A stretch of 64,000 nucleotides of DNA from Amycolatopsis orientalis DSM 40040 = KCTC 9412 (lineage in GTDB: Bacteria > Actinomycetota > Actinomycetes > Mycobacteriales > Pseudonocardiaceae): assembly GCF_000478275.1 (NCBI RefSeq), contig NZ_ASJB01000077.1:1-64000 (forward strand), in the 5' to 3' direction. Positions 55,701-63,293 of this stretch are shown here, in pieces; position 1 is the stretch's first letter, and each line of letters starts with the position of its first letter. The position numbers were made by a program, and so were the translations under genes. Below the pieces are notes generated by a model. That model was not told the origin of the DNA. It worked only from the letters and a program-made list of their open reading frames with translations, and ran no database searches.

Positions 55701-56633
55701 TCAGGTTCGCAGCGTCACGATGGCCCGTTCGACGCCGTGGAAGACGGCGTGCGTCTTGTATCGCACGTCTTCCACGACGTGGTCGGGCGTCAGGATCTCC
55801 GCGAGGGCGTGCAGCGCCACTTCGCCCTCGGCGACCGCGACTCGCGAGCCGGGGCAGGTGTGCCGTCCGAGACCGAACGCGAGTTCGGCGCCAGGGCCGA
55901 GGGGGATGGCGAGTTTGTCCCCGGTCGTGAAACCTCTGCCCGCCAGGGAAAACGGCGCGATCACGCGGCGGGCGGCGAAGCGGGTCGGCGCGATCTCGTG
56001 GATCAGGCCGCGGACGTCGTCGAGGGCGTCCGGGCGGCGTAGGAGTTCGAGGCCGGCGAGGGCGAGGAAGTTCATGGAGTTCTCGTACGCCGCGTGGGCG
56101 AGCATCACCGGCGTGATCATCAGTTCGTCTTCGGTGATCCGGCCCGCTTCGTGCGCTTCGCGGAGCAGCGCCAGCCCGCCGCCTTCGACGGCTGTCGCCT
56201 TGAGGAAGAACATCGCGACCCTGAGCGCCGCGGTGTCGGCTCCGGCCGGGCTGCCCGACCAGACGTCCAGGTTCGCGGCCGTCTCGGACAGGTTCGTCAG
56301 CAGCTTCTCGCCGAGCGGCTCGACCGCGCCGAGTACCGCCTCGGTCACCCTCGCCGCCGCCGGCCTGGCGAAATCGGCCACCAGGTCGAACCGGCCGAGC
56401 GACTTTAGCCCCCTAATCGTGACGCGGAGGTCGGTGAGCACCCCGTCCGGCAGGGGCTCCACCAGGGCGATGACCTCCTTGACGACGGCGCGCAGCCGTC
56501 GGTGGTCCGCGCCGTCCATCAGCAGGAGGTTCGGGGTCTCGGCGGCGGCCCCACCGGGGTTCGAGCTGAGCTCGCGGTCGCGAAGGGCCTTGACGCGGTC
56601 CGCCGGATCGTCCAGCACGAAGAAGTCGTCCAC
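55701..56633 (-). CDS. Short, degenerate cytochrome P450-like protein
   Basis: 310 aa from a GTG at 56633, about 90 residues shorter than usual, missing the N-terminal helices. The heme-binding loop is intact (FGLGRHTCPG, Cys260) and the C-helix motif DGADHRRLR is seen. The I-helix AGxxT is replaced by HAAYENSMN, and the K-helix ExxR by GLIH. A repeat copy at 56399-56427 encodes VTIRGLKS. It may bind heme or a substrate without normal monooxygenase chemistry. Divergent from the acyl-AMP ligase. Confidence 0.7.
   Translation of the reverse strand: MDDFFVLDDPADRVKALRDRELSSNPGGAAAETPNLLLMDGADHRRLRAVVKEVIALVEPLPDGVLTDLRVTIRGLKSLGRFDLVADFARPAAARVTEAVLGAVEPLGEKLLTNLSETAANLDVWSGSPAGADTAALRVAMFFLKATAVEGGGLALLREAHEAGRITEDELMITPVMLAHAAYENSMNFLALAGLELLRRPDALDDVRGLIHEIAPTRFAARRVIAPFSLAGRGFTTGDKLAIPLGPGAELAFGLGRHTCPGSRVAVAEGEVALHALAEILTPDHVVEDVRYKTHAVFHGVERAIVTLRT
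56399..56427. repeat. Interspersed repeat copy inside the P450-like gene
   Basis: GCGACTTTAGCCCCCTAATC then GTGACGCGG. On the coding strand it is read ATT AGG GGG CTA AAG, the only open frame there. Confidence 0.8.
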
Positions 56634-56672
56634 GTTCGTATGATGCCCATGCCGCGGCCGGAGAAGGTGCCA

Positions 56673-58358
56673 GTGTCCACAAAAGAAGTGCCCGAGGAAG
56701 TGCTGAGGACCCCGCTCGTGTGGCGCCTGCTCGAACGCGCCGACGTCGAGCGCCCGGCCTACACGCACCTCGACTGCTCGAACCGGCACGAGCTCGTCGA
56801 AGACACGCTGACCTGGGCCGAACTCCTCGTCCAGGTCCGCGCGGTCGCGGCGAAGCTGCGCGAGCTGATCCGGCCTGGAGACCGCGTCGCGATCACGGCG
56901 CGGCAGGATCTCTCGTACGTCGTCGCGTTCTTCGGCGCGCTGTACGCCGGAGCCGTCGCGGTGCCGTTGTCCGCACCGGACGTCCGCGCGCACCGCGAAC
57001 GGCTCGTCGGGGTCCTCAACGATTGCGACGCCGACATCTGGCTCACCTCGGAAGCGCTGGTCGAGCGGCTCGGGGAGTTCGCCGCGGCCGAGGCGGTTCC
57101 GGCGCCGCGCGAGATCGTCGCCGTCGACACCCTGCCGCTGGATCCGGCGGACCGGTCCCAGCCCGCGGCGGTTTCGCCCGAGGACCCCGCCTACCTGCAG
57201 TACACGTCCGGTACGACGCGCTCACCGGCCGGTGTGATCATCACGCATCGGGCCCTTTCGGCGTCGTGCTGGCAGATCTGCGACGCCTACGACGTCGGCG
57301 AGCACACCACGTGCGTCGGCTGGATCCCGTTCTTCCACGACATGGGGCTGGCGCAGCTGATCGCGGGGACGATGCACTCCGGCGGCCGGACGGTGTTCAT
57401 CGCGCCGCTGGAGTTCATCCGGCGCCCGGAGCGCTGGCTGCTGCTGATGTCGGCGTATCCGAACACGCTCACGGCGGCCCCGAACTTCGCGTACGACCTG
57501 GTGACCGAGGCCGTGCCCGAGCCGGTGCGCGCCGAGTACGACCTCTCGACGGTGTCGATCGCGCTCAGCGGCAGCGAACCGGTGCGGGCGGCGACCGTCC
57601 GTGGTTTTCTCGCCGCCTACGAACCCCACGGCTTCCCGAGGGGCGCGTTGCGGCCCTCCTACGGTCTGGCCGAGGCGACGGTCTACGTCGCCAGCGGCGA
57701 TTCCGGCGGCCCGGTGGTGACCGAGGTGGACGGCAGGGAGGTCGTCGAGATCGGCTGGCCACGGGGGCAGCGGGTCCGCGTCGTCGCCCCCTCGGATCGC
57801 GATTTGCCCCCTAATGTCGACCTGGGCGGGACGGGCGAGATCTGGGTCAAGGGGCCCAACGTGGGGGCAGGGTACTGGCGGCGCCCGGAGCTGACCGCCG
57901 AGGTCTTCGACGCCGAACTCGACGGGGAACGCGGCTGGCTCCGCACTGGTGACCTGGGGACGATCCGGGACGGCAGGCTCTCCGTGACCGGGCGGCTGAA
58001 GGATCTGATCATCATCGACGGCCGGAACCACAGCCCGCACGACATCGAAGAGACCGTCGCCGCCGCTCACCCCCTTCTCGGGCCCGAGCGGGTCGCCGCG
58101 TTTTCGGTCGACCTTGACGACGGCGAGGGTGTCGTCGTGGTCGCCGAGCGTGCGCGGAAGGCGCTCGACTTCGACGAAAGCGAGATCGCGCGGGCGGCCA
58201 CCCGTGCCGTCGCCGAGCGGCACGACGTGCGGCTCAAGGCCTTCTTCCTGGTGAAACCCGGCGGCCTGCCACGGACCTCCAGCGGCAAGGTCGCCCGTTC
58301 CGCGGCCAGAACGCGGTATTGGGCCGCGGATGGGACAGAATCCCCCCATGGCAGCTGA
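56673..58358 (+). CDS. Fatty-acyl-AMP ligase (FAAL)-type adenylating enzyme
   Basis: 561 aa from a GTG at 56673 behind GGAGAAGG; upstream in-frame ATGs at 56640-56649 are possible. The AMP-binding P-loop YTSGTTRSPAGV is near residue 176, FHDMGLAQL follows, and the C-terminal hinge/RTGDLG motif (GWLRTGDLG) and PRTSSGKVARS lysine motif are present. The TRSPAGV and FHDMGL variants resemble FAALs that load acyl-adenylates on a carrier protein. Overlaps the ACP gene. A repeat-like copy at 57793-57824 encodes APSDRDLPPNVDLGG. Confidence 0.85.
   Translation: MSTKEVPEEVLRTPLVWRLLERADVERPAYTHLDCSNRHELVEDTLTWAELLVQVRAVAAKLRELIRPGDRVAITARQDLSYVVAFFGALYAGAVAVPLSAPDVRAHRERLVGVLNDCDADIWLTSEALVERLGEFAAAEAVPAPREIVAVDTLPLDPADRSQPAAVSPEDPAYLQYTSGTTRSPAGVIITHRALSASCWQICDAYDVGEHTTCVGWIPFFHDMGLAQLIAGTMHSGGRTVFIAPLEFIRRPERWLLLMSAYPNTLTAAPNFAYDLVTEAVPEPVRAEYDLSTVSIALSGSEPVRAATVRGFLAAYEPHGFPRGALRPSYGLAEATVYVASGDSGGPVVTEVDGREVVEIGWPRGQRVRVVAPSDRDLPPNVDLGGTGEIWVKGPNVGAGYWRRPELTAEVFDAELDGERGWLRTGDLGTIRDGRLSVTGRLKDLIIIDGRNHSPHDIEETVAAAHPLLGPERVAAFSVDLDDGEGVVVVAERARKALDFDESEIARAATRAVAERHDVRLKAFFLVKPGGLPRTSSGKVARSAARTRYWAADGTESPHGS
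57793..57824. repeat. Variant repeat copy inside the acyl-AMP ligase gene
   Basis: GGATCGCGATTTGCCCCCTA then ATGTCGACC: outer flanks in reverse orientation, but the CCCC-CTAA core in forward orientation, as if inverted between the flanks. A hybrid copy. Confidence 0.55.
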
Positions 58359-58653
58359 CGGGAGCGAGTACGTCGACGAGATCAAGGCCCTCGTCTGCGA
58401 GACCTTCGACGTCGATCCGGACACCATCGACGAGAACACGCCCTTCGCCGAGATGGGCGTCGACTCCCGGCGCCGGGTCCGGCTCCTGGCGACGGTCGAG
58501 GTGGAGTTCGGGATCGACATCGACCTCGACGAGCTGGACCGCCTGGTCGACATCCGTGGCGCGGCGACCGTTCTCGCCGAGGCCGTCGAGGCGGGCGCGA
58601 AACCACGAAAACGCGGTCTACCAGGCTTCTTGCGCCGAAATCGTTTGAGTTAG
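58348..58653 (+). CDS. Acyl carrier protein-like protein
   Basis: 101 aa from the ATG at 58348, overlapping the FAAL stop; an ATG at 58330 adds 6 residues. A helical ACP fold with the phosphopantetheine site Ser40 in AEMGVDSRRRV. The usual L after S is R, so the family match rests on the surrounding helices (VDEIKALVCETFDVDPDTI). It probably receives the acyl chain from the adjacent FAAL. Basic C-terminal tail GFLRRNRL. Confidence 0.8.
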   Translation: MAADGSEYVDEIKALVCETFDVDPDTIDENTPFAEMGVDSRRRVRLLATVEVEFGIDIDLDELDRLVDIRGAATVLAEAVEAGAKPRKRGLPGFLRRNRLS

Positions 58654-58670
58654 CAAAGGTGTGAATGTTC

Positions 58671-58714
58671 CTGCGGCCTCGATGACCGGTGGGTACATTC
58701 TTGTGTGCATATGC
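58671..58714 (+). promoter_or_regulatory. Module B promoter-like sequence
   Basis: CTGCGG (58671-58676), 17-bp spacer, TACATT (58694-58699), then CTTGTGTGCATATGC. It matches the module A sequence at 52368-52410. The first gene starts 79 nt downstream of the motif end. Confidence 0.6.
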
Positions 58715-58792
58715 GATGGCACCTGATGCCGCCGGCGTGCGTCGTAGGTAGGACAACGAGGCGGATACAGCGGGACGAAGGGGGCACCGGTC

Positions 58793-59107
58793 ATGCCGGA
58801 CGGGGGCTACAAAGCCGATTCAGAGGCGATGCTCACGGCATCGACGTCGTTGGATCGCGCGGCCGAGAACACGACGTCCGAGGCGGGGAAAGTAGGGCCG
58901 ACCCAGGTACAGCCCGCTGACTTCGGCCGGGTGCACAAGGACTACCAAAAGGGCTACGCCACCGGGATCCTCGCCATTTCCGACGCGATGAAGGGTTACG
59001 CGGGCCAGCTCACCCAGCTCGCCGGCGGGGTCAGCACCGCGTCGACCCGCTACTCCTCATCCGACCAGGCGAACGCCGCCGCCGCCAACAAGGCAGGTAC
59101 CCAGTAA
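58793..59107 (+). CDS. EspC-like T7SS target, module B gene 1
   Basis: 104 aa. ATG behind AAGGGGGCA. Helical, MPDGGYKADSEAMLTASTSL to AAAANKAGTQ; it contains a Y-x3-D-like signal (YSSSDQ). Same position as module A gene 1 but little direct sequence identity is visible. The TAA stop overlaps the next start (TAATG). Confidence 0.6.
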   Translation: MPDGGYKADSEAMLTASTSLDRAAENTTSEAGKVGPTQVQPADFGRVHKDYQKGYATGILAISDAMKGYAGQLTQLAGGVSTASTRYSSSDQANAAAANKAGTQ

Positions 59108-61485
59108 TGGCACGGCCCACGCCGCAGCAGATCGCGGAGCTGCAGAAGGATCCGTACATCACCCAGGGGACCAAGGACGCCCTCTGGTTCGGTGGGGAAG
59201 AGGCATACAAGAAGGCCATCGCCGAACGCGACGCGAACGCGGCCGGGGACAAGAAGCAGAAGGCCGCCGCCGAAAAGGCGGACAAGGACCTCGACTCGAT
59301 GGCCCGGCCCGCCGCGGGCGGCTCCACCACCAAATCCGACCAGGTGCTCGACCTCGGGAACCCGGCGCTGGACTTCTTCTCCGAGTGGGCGGACCAGGTC
59401 TGGAACAAGATGCCGGACAAGCCGTCCGACATCAATTACAAGACCGACATCTGGGACCGGTTCCACGAGAACCGGGAGATCAATTTCCAGAAAATGTTCG
59501 ACGAGGTCGAAGATGTCGCCGATGCCAAGAAGGCCGTCGAACAGACCCGGACCGACGCGACTTCGGCGCTGACCACCCTCTTCCACGACTGGAAGGGCGA
59601 GGGCGCGACCGCCGCGAAGGTCAAGTACGAGCAGCGGATCCAGCCTGACGCGCAGGAACTCATCGCGCAGATGGACGGTGTCGTCAAGCTGGTGCCGTCG
59701 ACCATCGACAAGATCTACAGCGCACTGAAGCTGAAGGTCGACGAAACGCTGAAGCTGCGTGTCGACAAGGTCGCCACCGCTCCGCTGTATATCGCGAAGC
59801 AGGTCGTCGACATCGCGAACGGCAAGGTCGATTCCAAAGAAAAACTCATGGACGTCGCGTACTGGCTCGACTCCGCGTGTCCTGGCAACAATCTCGCCGA
59901 ACGGCTGCGTCACGACGACTGCAAGCTGAACGACGAGAACAAGGAATACGCGATCGGCGCCGCGAAGCAGTGGCTGAAGGGATCTTTCGCCACCGAGTTC
60001 GGCGAGCGGTACGAGAACTTCAAAAAGCTCTGCAAGAACGCGACCGACACGATCAACACGCAGTACCACGAACTTTCGCGGTTCATGGAGGACTACACGA
60101 ACCCGTTCCCCGCACCGGGCGCGGCGAAGCCGCCGGCTGAGAAGCCGCCCGGCGAGAAGACGCCAGGCGGGAACCAAACCCCGCCCGGTGGCGGTGGCGG
60201 GACGCCGCCCGGTGGCGGCGGTGGCACTCCGCCCGGCGGAGGTGGCGGCACACCGCCGGCGGCGGAAGTCCCGAAGCCCGAGGACAAGCCCGCCGAAGGC
60301 ACGAACCCGGTCACCGGGAAGCCGCTCGAGCTCGACCCTGAGACCGGCAAGCCGTACCCGATCGACCCGGCGACGGGTGAAGCGATCAAGGACGGCCTGG
60401 ACGGTCAGGACACCATGACCGTCCAAAAGGGCGACAACAAGATCGAGATGACCGAGCCGGATAAAGACGGCAAAATGGACATCAAGGTCGACGACGGCAA
60501 GGGCCACGAGAAGGACTACAAGCTCGACTTCGACGACCCGAAGGGCGAAGGCGGCAAGCCCGGCGAAGAGGGCAAGGACGGTAAGGACGGCGACTTCGGC
60601 CCGAAGGGTGCGGTCAAGGAAGGCGAGCCCGGCGCCGACGGCGTCTACCGGCCAGGCCCGGACGGCAAGATCCACATCCAGGACGGCAACCTCAAGATCA
60701 CCGCCGAGCAGCCGCAGGGCCCGAACGGCCCGACCGTGGTGACGGTCGACGACGGCAAGGGCGAGCCGACCACCTACACCCTCGACGAAAAGGGTGAGAA
60801 GAAGGAGCTCAAGCCCGGCGACGTCCTCGACAAGGACGACCTGAAGAACGGTCTCGACGACCGGAATCCCGGCAACCCGCAGCCAGGGCGGATGGACGAC
60901 GTCCGGCCGATGCCCGCACCGGCCGAGGGCGGGGGCTTCAGCGCTCCCGGCGGTGTCGATGCCGGAGTCGCCGTCGGTGGTGGTCCTGAAGGGACCGCCG
61001 TGCCCGCGGGGGCCGAGGCCTCCGGCGGCGGCGGCGCGTCGGGCGCCAGTGGCGAGGGCACCGTGCCGACCGCGAGTGGCGGCGGAGGGGGCAGCTTCGA
61101 AGGCGCGCTCGGCGGGCTCGGCGACGGTGGTTCGGCGGGGGCGCTGAACGAAGCGGGTTCACTGGAAGCCGGCATGCAGACCGGCGGTGGTGCGCAGCCC
61201 GCCGGGGCCGAAGGTGGTCTCGGGATGGCGCCCGGCGGTATGGATCCGGCGCCCGCTGGTGCCGGCGCCGGTGCTGCGGGGGCGTCCGCCGGAATGGGCG
61301 GCATGATGGGTGGAATGGGTGCCATGGGTGGCGCCGCGGGCGGCGGTGGCGGGGGCGACACGCAACGCGGGTCGAGCCAGTACCGCGTCGAGGGCGGCAT
61401 TTTCGAGACCAGTGGCGCGGGCGGCCGGATCAGCGGGTCGCTCGACGACGAGGGCGGCGACCGTTCGATCAGTTACGAGCGATGA
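59107..61485 (+). CDS. Large modular T7SS substrate, module B gene 2
   Basis: 792 aa, paralogous to the 821-aa protein. A charged N-terminus and W-K-G turn FHDWKGEGATAAKVKYE (about 158-174) precede helices to about 340. Three TPPGGGGG repeats (about 357-380) follow, then NPVTGKPLELDPETGKPYPI (about 400), TMTVQKGDNKIEM, GPDGKIHIQDGNLKI and a Met/Gly stretch (GMGGMMGGMGAMGG). The end is GGRISGSLDDEG. The parts follow the same order as in module A, and the shared C-terminal units suggest a common receptor or partner. Confidence 0.7.
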   Translation: MARPTPQQIAELQKDPYITQGTKDALWFGGEEAYKKAIAERDANAAGDKKQKAAAEKADKDLDSMARPAAGGSTTKSDQVLDLGNPALDFFSEWADQVWNKMPDKPSDINYKTDIWDRFHENREINFQKMFDEVEDVADAKKAVEQTRTDATSALTTLFHDWKGEGATAAKVKYEQRIQPDAQELIAQMDGVVKLVPSTIDKIYSALKLKVDETLKLRVDKVATAPLYIAKQVVDIANGKVDSKEKLMDVAYWLDSACPGNNLAERLRHDDCKLNDENKEYAIGAAKQWLKGSFATEFGERYENFKKLCKNATDTINTQYHELSRFMEDYTNPFPAPGAAKPPAEKPPGEKTPGGNQTPPGGGGGTPPGGGGGTPPGGGGGTPPAAEVPKPEDKPAEGTNPVTGKPLELDPETGKPYPIDPATGEAIKDGLDGQDTMTVQKGDNKIEMTEPDKDGKMDIKVDDGKGHEKDYKLDFDDPKGEGGKPGEEGKDGKDGDFGPKGAVKEGEPGADGVYRPGPDGKIHIQDGNLKITAEQPQGPNGPTVVTVDDGKGEPTTYTLDEKGEKKELKPGDVLDKDDLKNGLDDRNPGNPQPGRMDDVRPMPAPAEGGGFSAPGGVDAGVAVGGGPEGTAVPAGAEASGGGGASGASGEGTVPTASGGGGGSFEGALGGLGDGGSAGALNEAGSLEAGMQTGGGAQPAGAEGGLGMAPGGMDPAPAGAGAGAAGASAGMGGMMGGMGAMGGAAGGGGGGDTQRGSSQYRVEGGIFETSGAGGRISGSLDDEGGDRSISYER
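60178..60249 (+). repeat. 24-bp in-frame tandem repeat, three units
   Basis: Units 60178-60201, 60202-60225 and 60226-60249 encode TPPGGGGG three times in the linker of the 792-aa protein. The differing synonymous codons argue against a very recent duplication. Confidence 0.85.
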
Positions 61486-61513
61486 TCGATAGCCGGGGAA
61501 CGAGGGAGGACCG

Positions 61514-62068
61514 ATGAGCGCTGTTGACCGGTTGGCGGCCGCCATGTCCAGGCAGGACGCCGCCATCACGGAGCAGTTGGAGCAGCGCGGGCTGCGGGAG
61601 CGGCATCTCGCCGACGCCAAGGCCCAGGCGGTGGAGACCATGCAGAAGGACGCCGCCGTCCACGACAAGTACGCCGCCCACATGCAGGAACTGGGGAAGC
61701 GGAGCAAGGAGGCGGGCGGCTGGCTGACCGGCAAGACGACCGCCGACCGCAGCCACACGATCGGTTTCGACATCGAGGACGACGACAAGCCGGACGCGCG
61801 GTTCGCCGAGTTCGCCGCCCGGCCCGCTCCCGACGCCTCGCGTGCGGCGCCTCCGCTTCCGCCGCCCCCTCCGGTCGCTCCGGGTGTGCCCGGAATGCCG
61901 GCGACGGTGGACGTGCCGCCTGCGGTGCCGCCGGCCGTCCCGGGTGCCGGGGCGCCCGACGCGGCTGGTGCGCCTGCTGCGCCTGCTCGTCGTCGAGGTC
62001 GTCATGCCCGCGACGACAAGGGTTTCGACGACGACGACTTCTCGAACAACTCGTGGATGGTCGACTGA
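61514..62068 (+). CDS. Module B gene 3: coiled-coil protein with acidic W-tail
   Basis: 184 aa. ATG at 61514 behind GAGGGAGGA. N-terminal coiled coil (AAITEQLEQRGLRERHLADA), AGGWLTGKTT, an acidic patch (GFDIEDDDKPD), a long Pro/Val/Ala-rich segment, an Arg/His-rich ARRRGRHARD, then DDDDFSNNSWMVD. The order of parts, the AGGW and the DDDDF-x-N-x2-W end match module A gene 3. Confidence 0.65.
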   Translation: MSAVDRLAAAMSRQDAAITEQLEQRGLRERHLADAKAQAVETMQKDAAVHDKYAAHMQELGKRSKEAGGWLTGKTTADRSHTIGFDIEDDDKPDARFAEFAARPAPDASRAAPPLPPPPPVAPGVPGMPATVDVPPAVPPAVPGAGAPDAAGAPAAPARRRGRHARDDKGFDDDDFSNNSWMVD

Positions 62069-62085
62069 TCCACTTCGGCGCACTT

Positions 62086-62120
62086 GGGGCCCGGTTCACC
62101 AGAACCGGGCCCTTCTCTTT
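62086..62120. terminator. Terminator after module B
   Basis: GGGCCCGGTTC-ACCA-GAACCGGGCCC, a perfect 11-bp stem with a tetraloop, followed by TTCTCTTT, a near-classical intrinsic terminator. Confidence 0.9.
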
Positions 62121-62140
62121 GCCCACTTCCCTGCCCGTGC

Positions 62141-62290
62141 GTGTCGACTTTCGCGGGCTAACCGTGCTCCGGTGCCGCGGGGCTCGGTCGGGTGCGTGTC
62201 GACTTTCGCCCCCTAATCGCGACGCGTAGGCATGCTAAGTAGCCGGGGCAGGTGGCGGGTCGGATCGCGGTTAGCCCGCTAAACGCGAGG
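62141..62290. repeat. Three repeat copies between convergent genes
   Basis: Forward copies at 62141-62172 (CGGG) and 62195-62226 (CCCC), and a reverse copy at 62261-62290 (CCCG; GATCGCGGTTAGCCCGCTAA). The first and third can pair. They follow the module B terminator and precede the hydrolase stop. Confidence 0.85.
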
Positions 62291-62305
62291 CGGTGCGGCA
62301 GCGGG

Positions 62306-63133
62306 TCAGGCGGCGGGTTCGTCCTGGAGCTCGATCGGGGCGCGCTTGACGTCGGCGTCCAGCAGTGGCTGGTACTTGGTCGTCCCGGCCAGGTGGGTGA
62401 GGAAGAACGCGGTGAACAGCGCCCTCGTCAGTTGCTGCGTCCCGCGGTGCGGCTTCCCGTGCAGCAGGAGCTGGCTCCAGTGCCTGCCCTCGGTGACGCC
62501 GAGGTGCGACGACTTCCCGAGCGTCCGCAGCTGCACCGGCCCGCCCCACGCGTCCGCGATGGCCTCCGCGTGCCCCACCGGCGGCGCCACCAGATCCTCG
62601 CCCGCCGCGAGGTGCAGGCCGGGCACGGTCACCGACCGTGCGGACACCGTCGCCGGCGGCAACGTCTGCGCGGGAGTGATGGTCGCGACAGCCTGGACCC
62701 GCGGCCGATCGGAGCCTTCCTCCGCCGCCTGCGCGGCAGCGAGGACCGCCGAACCGCCGCCGGTCGAGTGCCCGGCGAGGCCGAGCTTCGCGGGGTCGAC
62801 GCTGATGCCGTCCGGCCCGAGGCGGACCGTCGTGATCAGGTCGAGAGTGGTGAGCAGGTCGCCGGCCAGCAGCCGGTGCGACGGCAGCGGTCCGCGCTGG
62901 GTGGCCGGGGCCGCCGCGACGATGCCCCAGCTCGCGAGATGCCTGAGCAGGTGCCGGTAGCTCCCGGTGGGCTGCAACCACCCATGCCCGAACGCGATCG
63001 CGGGCAGACCGAGCCCCGAGCGGGGCGTGAACACGACACCGGGGAGCCCGACCAGGGCGAGGTTGCCGCGCAGAACCTCGTGCGGACCTGGGTGGGACAG
63101 CTCCGCGAGCAGCTGCTTGGGCTTGCTGGCCAT
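62306..63133 (-). CDS. Alpha/beta hydrolase (dienelactone hydrolase/lipase-like)
   Basis: 275 aa. Nucleophile elbow GHSTGGG (Ser at about 122); the oxyanion region is FGHGWLQPTGSY; the Asp in AAGEDLVAPP and the His in SSHLGVTEG complete the triad. No signal peptide, so probably cytosolic. It resembles the PETase/cutinase-like and chlorophyllase-like branch in the order of motifs; substrate unknown. Divergent from glmS. Confidence 0.8.
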   Translation of the reverse strand: MASKPKQLLAELSHPGPHEVLRGNLALVGLPGVVFTPRSGLGLPAIAFGHGWLQPTGSYRHLLRHLASWGIVAAAPATQRGPLPSHRLLAGDLLTTLDLITTVRLGPDGISVDPAKLGLAGHSTGGGSAVLAAAQAAEEGSDRPRVQAVATITPAQTLPPATVSARSVTVPGLHLAAGEDLVAPPVGHAEAIADAWGGPVQLRTLGKSSHLGVTEGRHWSQLLLHGKPHRGTQQLTRALFTAFFLTHLAGTTKYQPLLDADVKRAPIELQDEPAA

Positions 63134-63184
63134 GCTCGTGACCTTACTGCCCGCACCCTCGTCCGGCCCGCGCGCCGCCCCGCG

Positions 63185-63243
63185 GGTCGACTTTCGCGGG
63201 CTAACCGTGACGCCGAGCTCGCGTTTAGCCCGCTAAACGCAGG
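63185..63243. repeat. Two repeat copies in the hydrolase-glmS gap
   Basis: 63185-63211 (CGGG copy, CGACTTTCGCGGGCTAACCG) and 63219-63243. The second contains GCGTTTAGC-CC-GCTAAACGC (63221-63240), a perfect 9-bp dyad with a 2-bp centre, the most symmetrical copy in the window. Confidence 0.85.
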
Positions 63244-63293
63244 TGCGGGCGCCCGGGCGAAGGGCCTGAAGTTCCCTCGTTAGGCTGGTGGCC

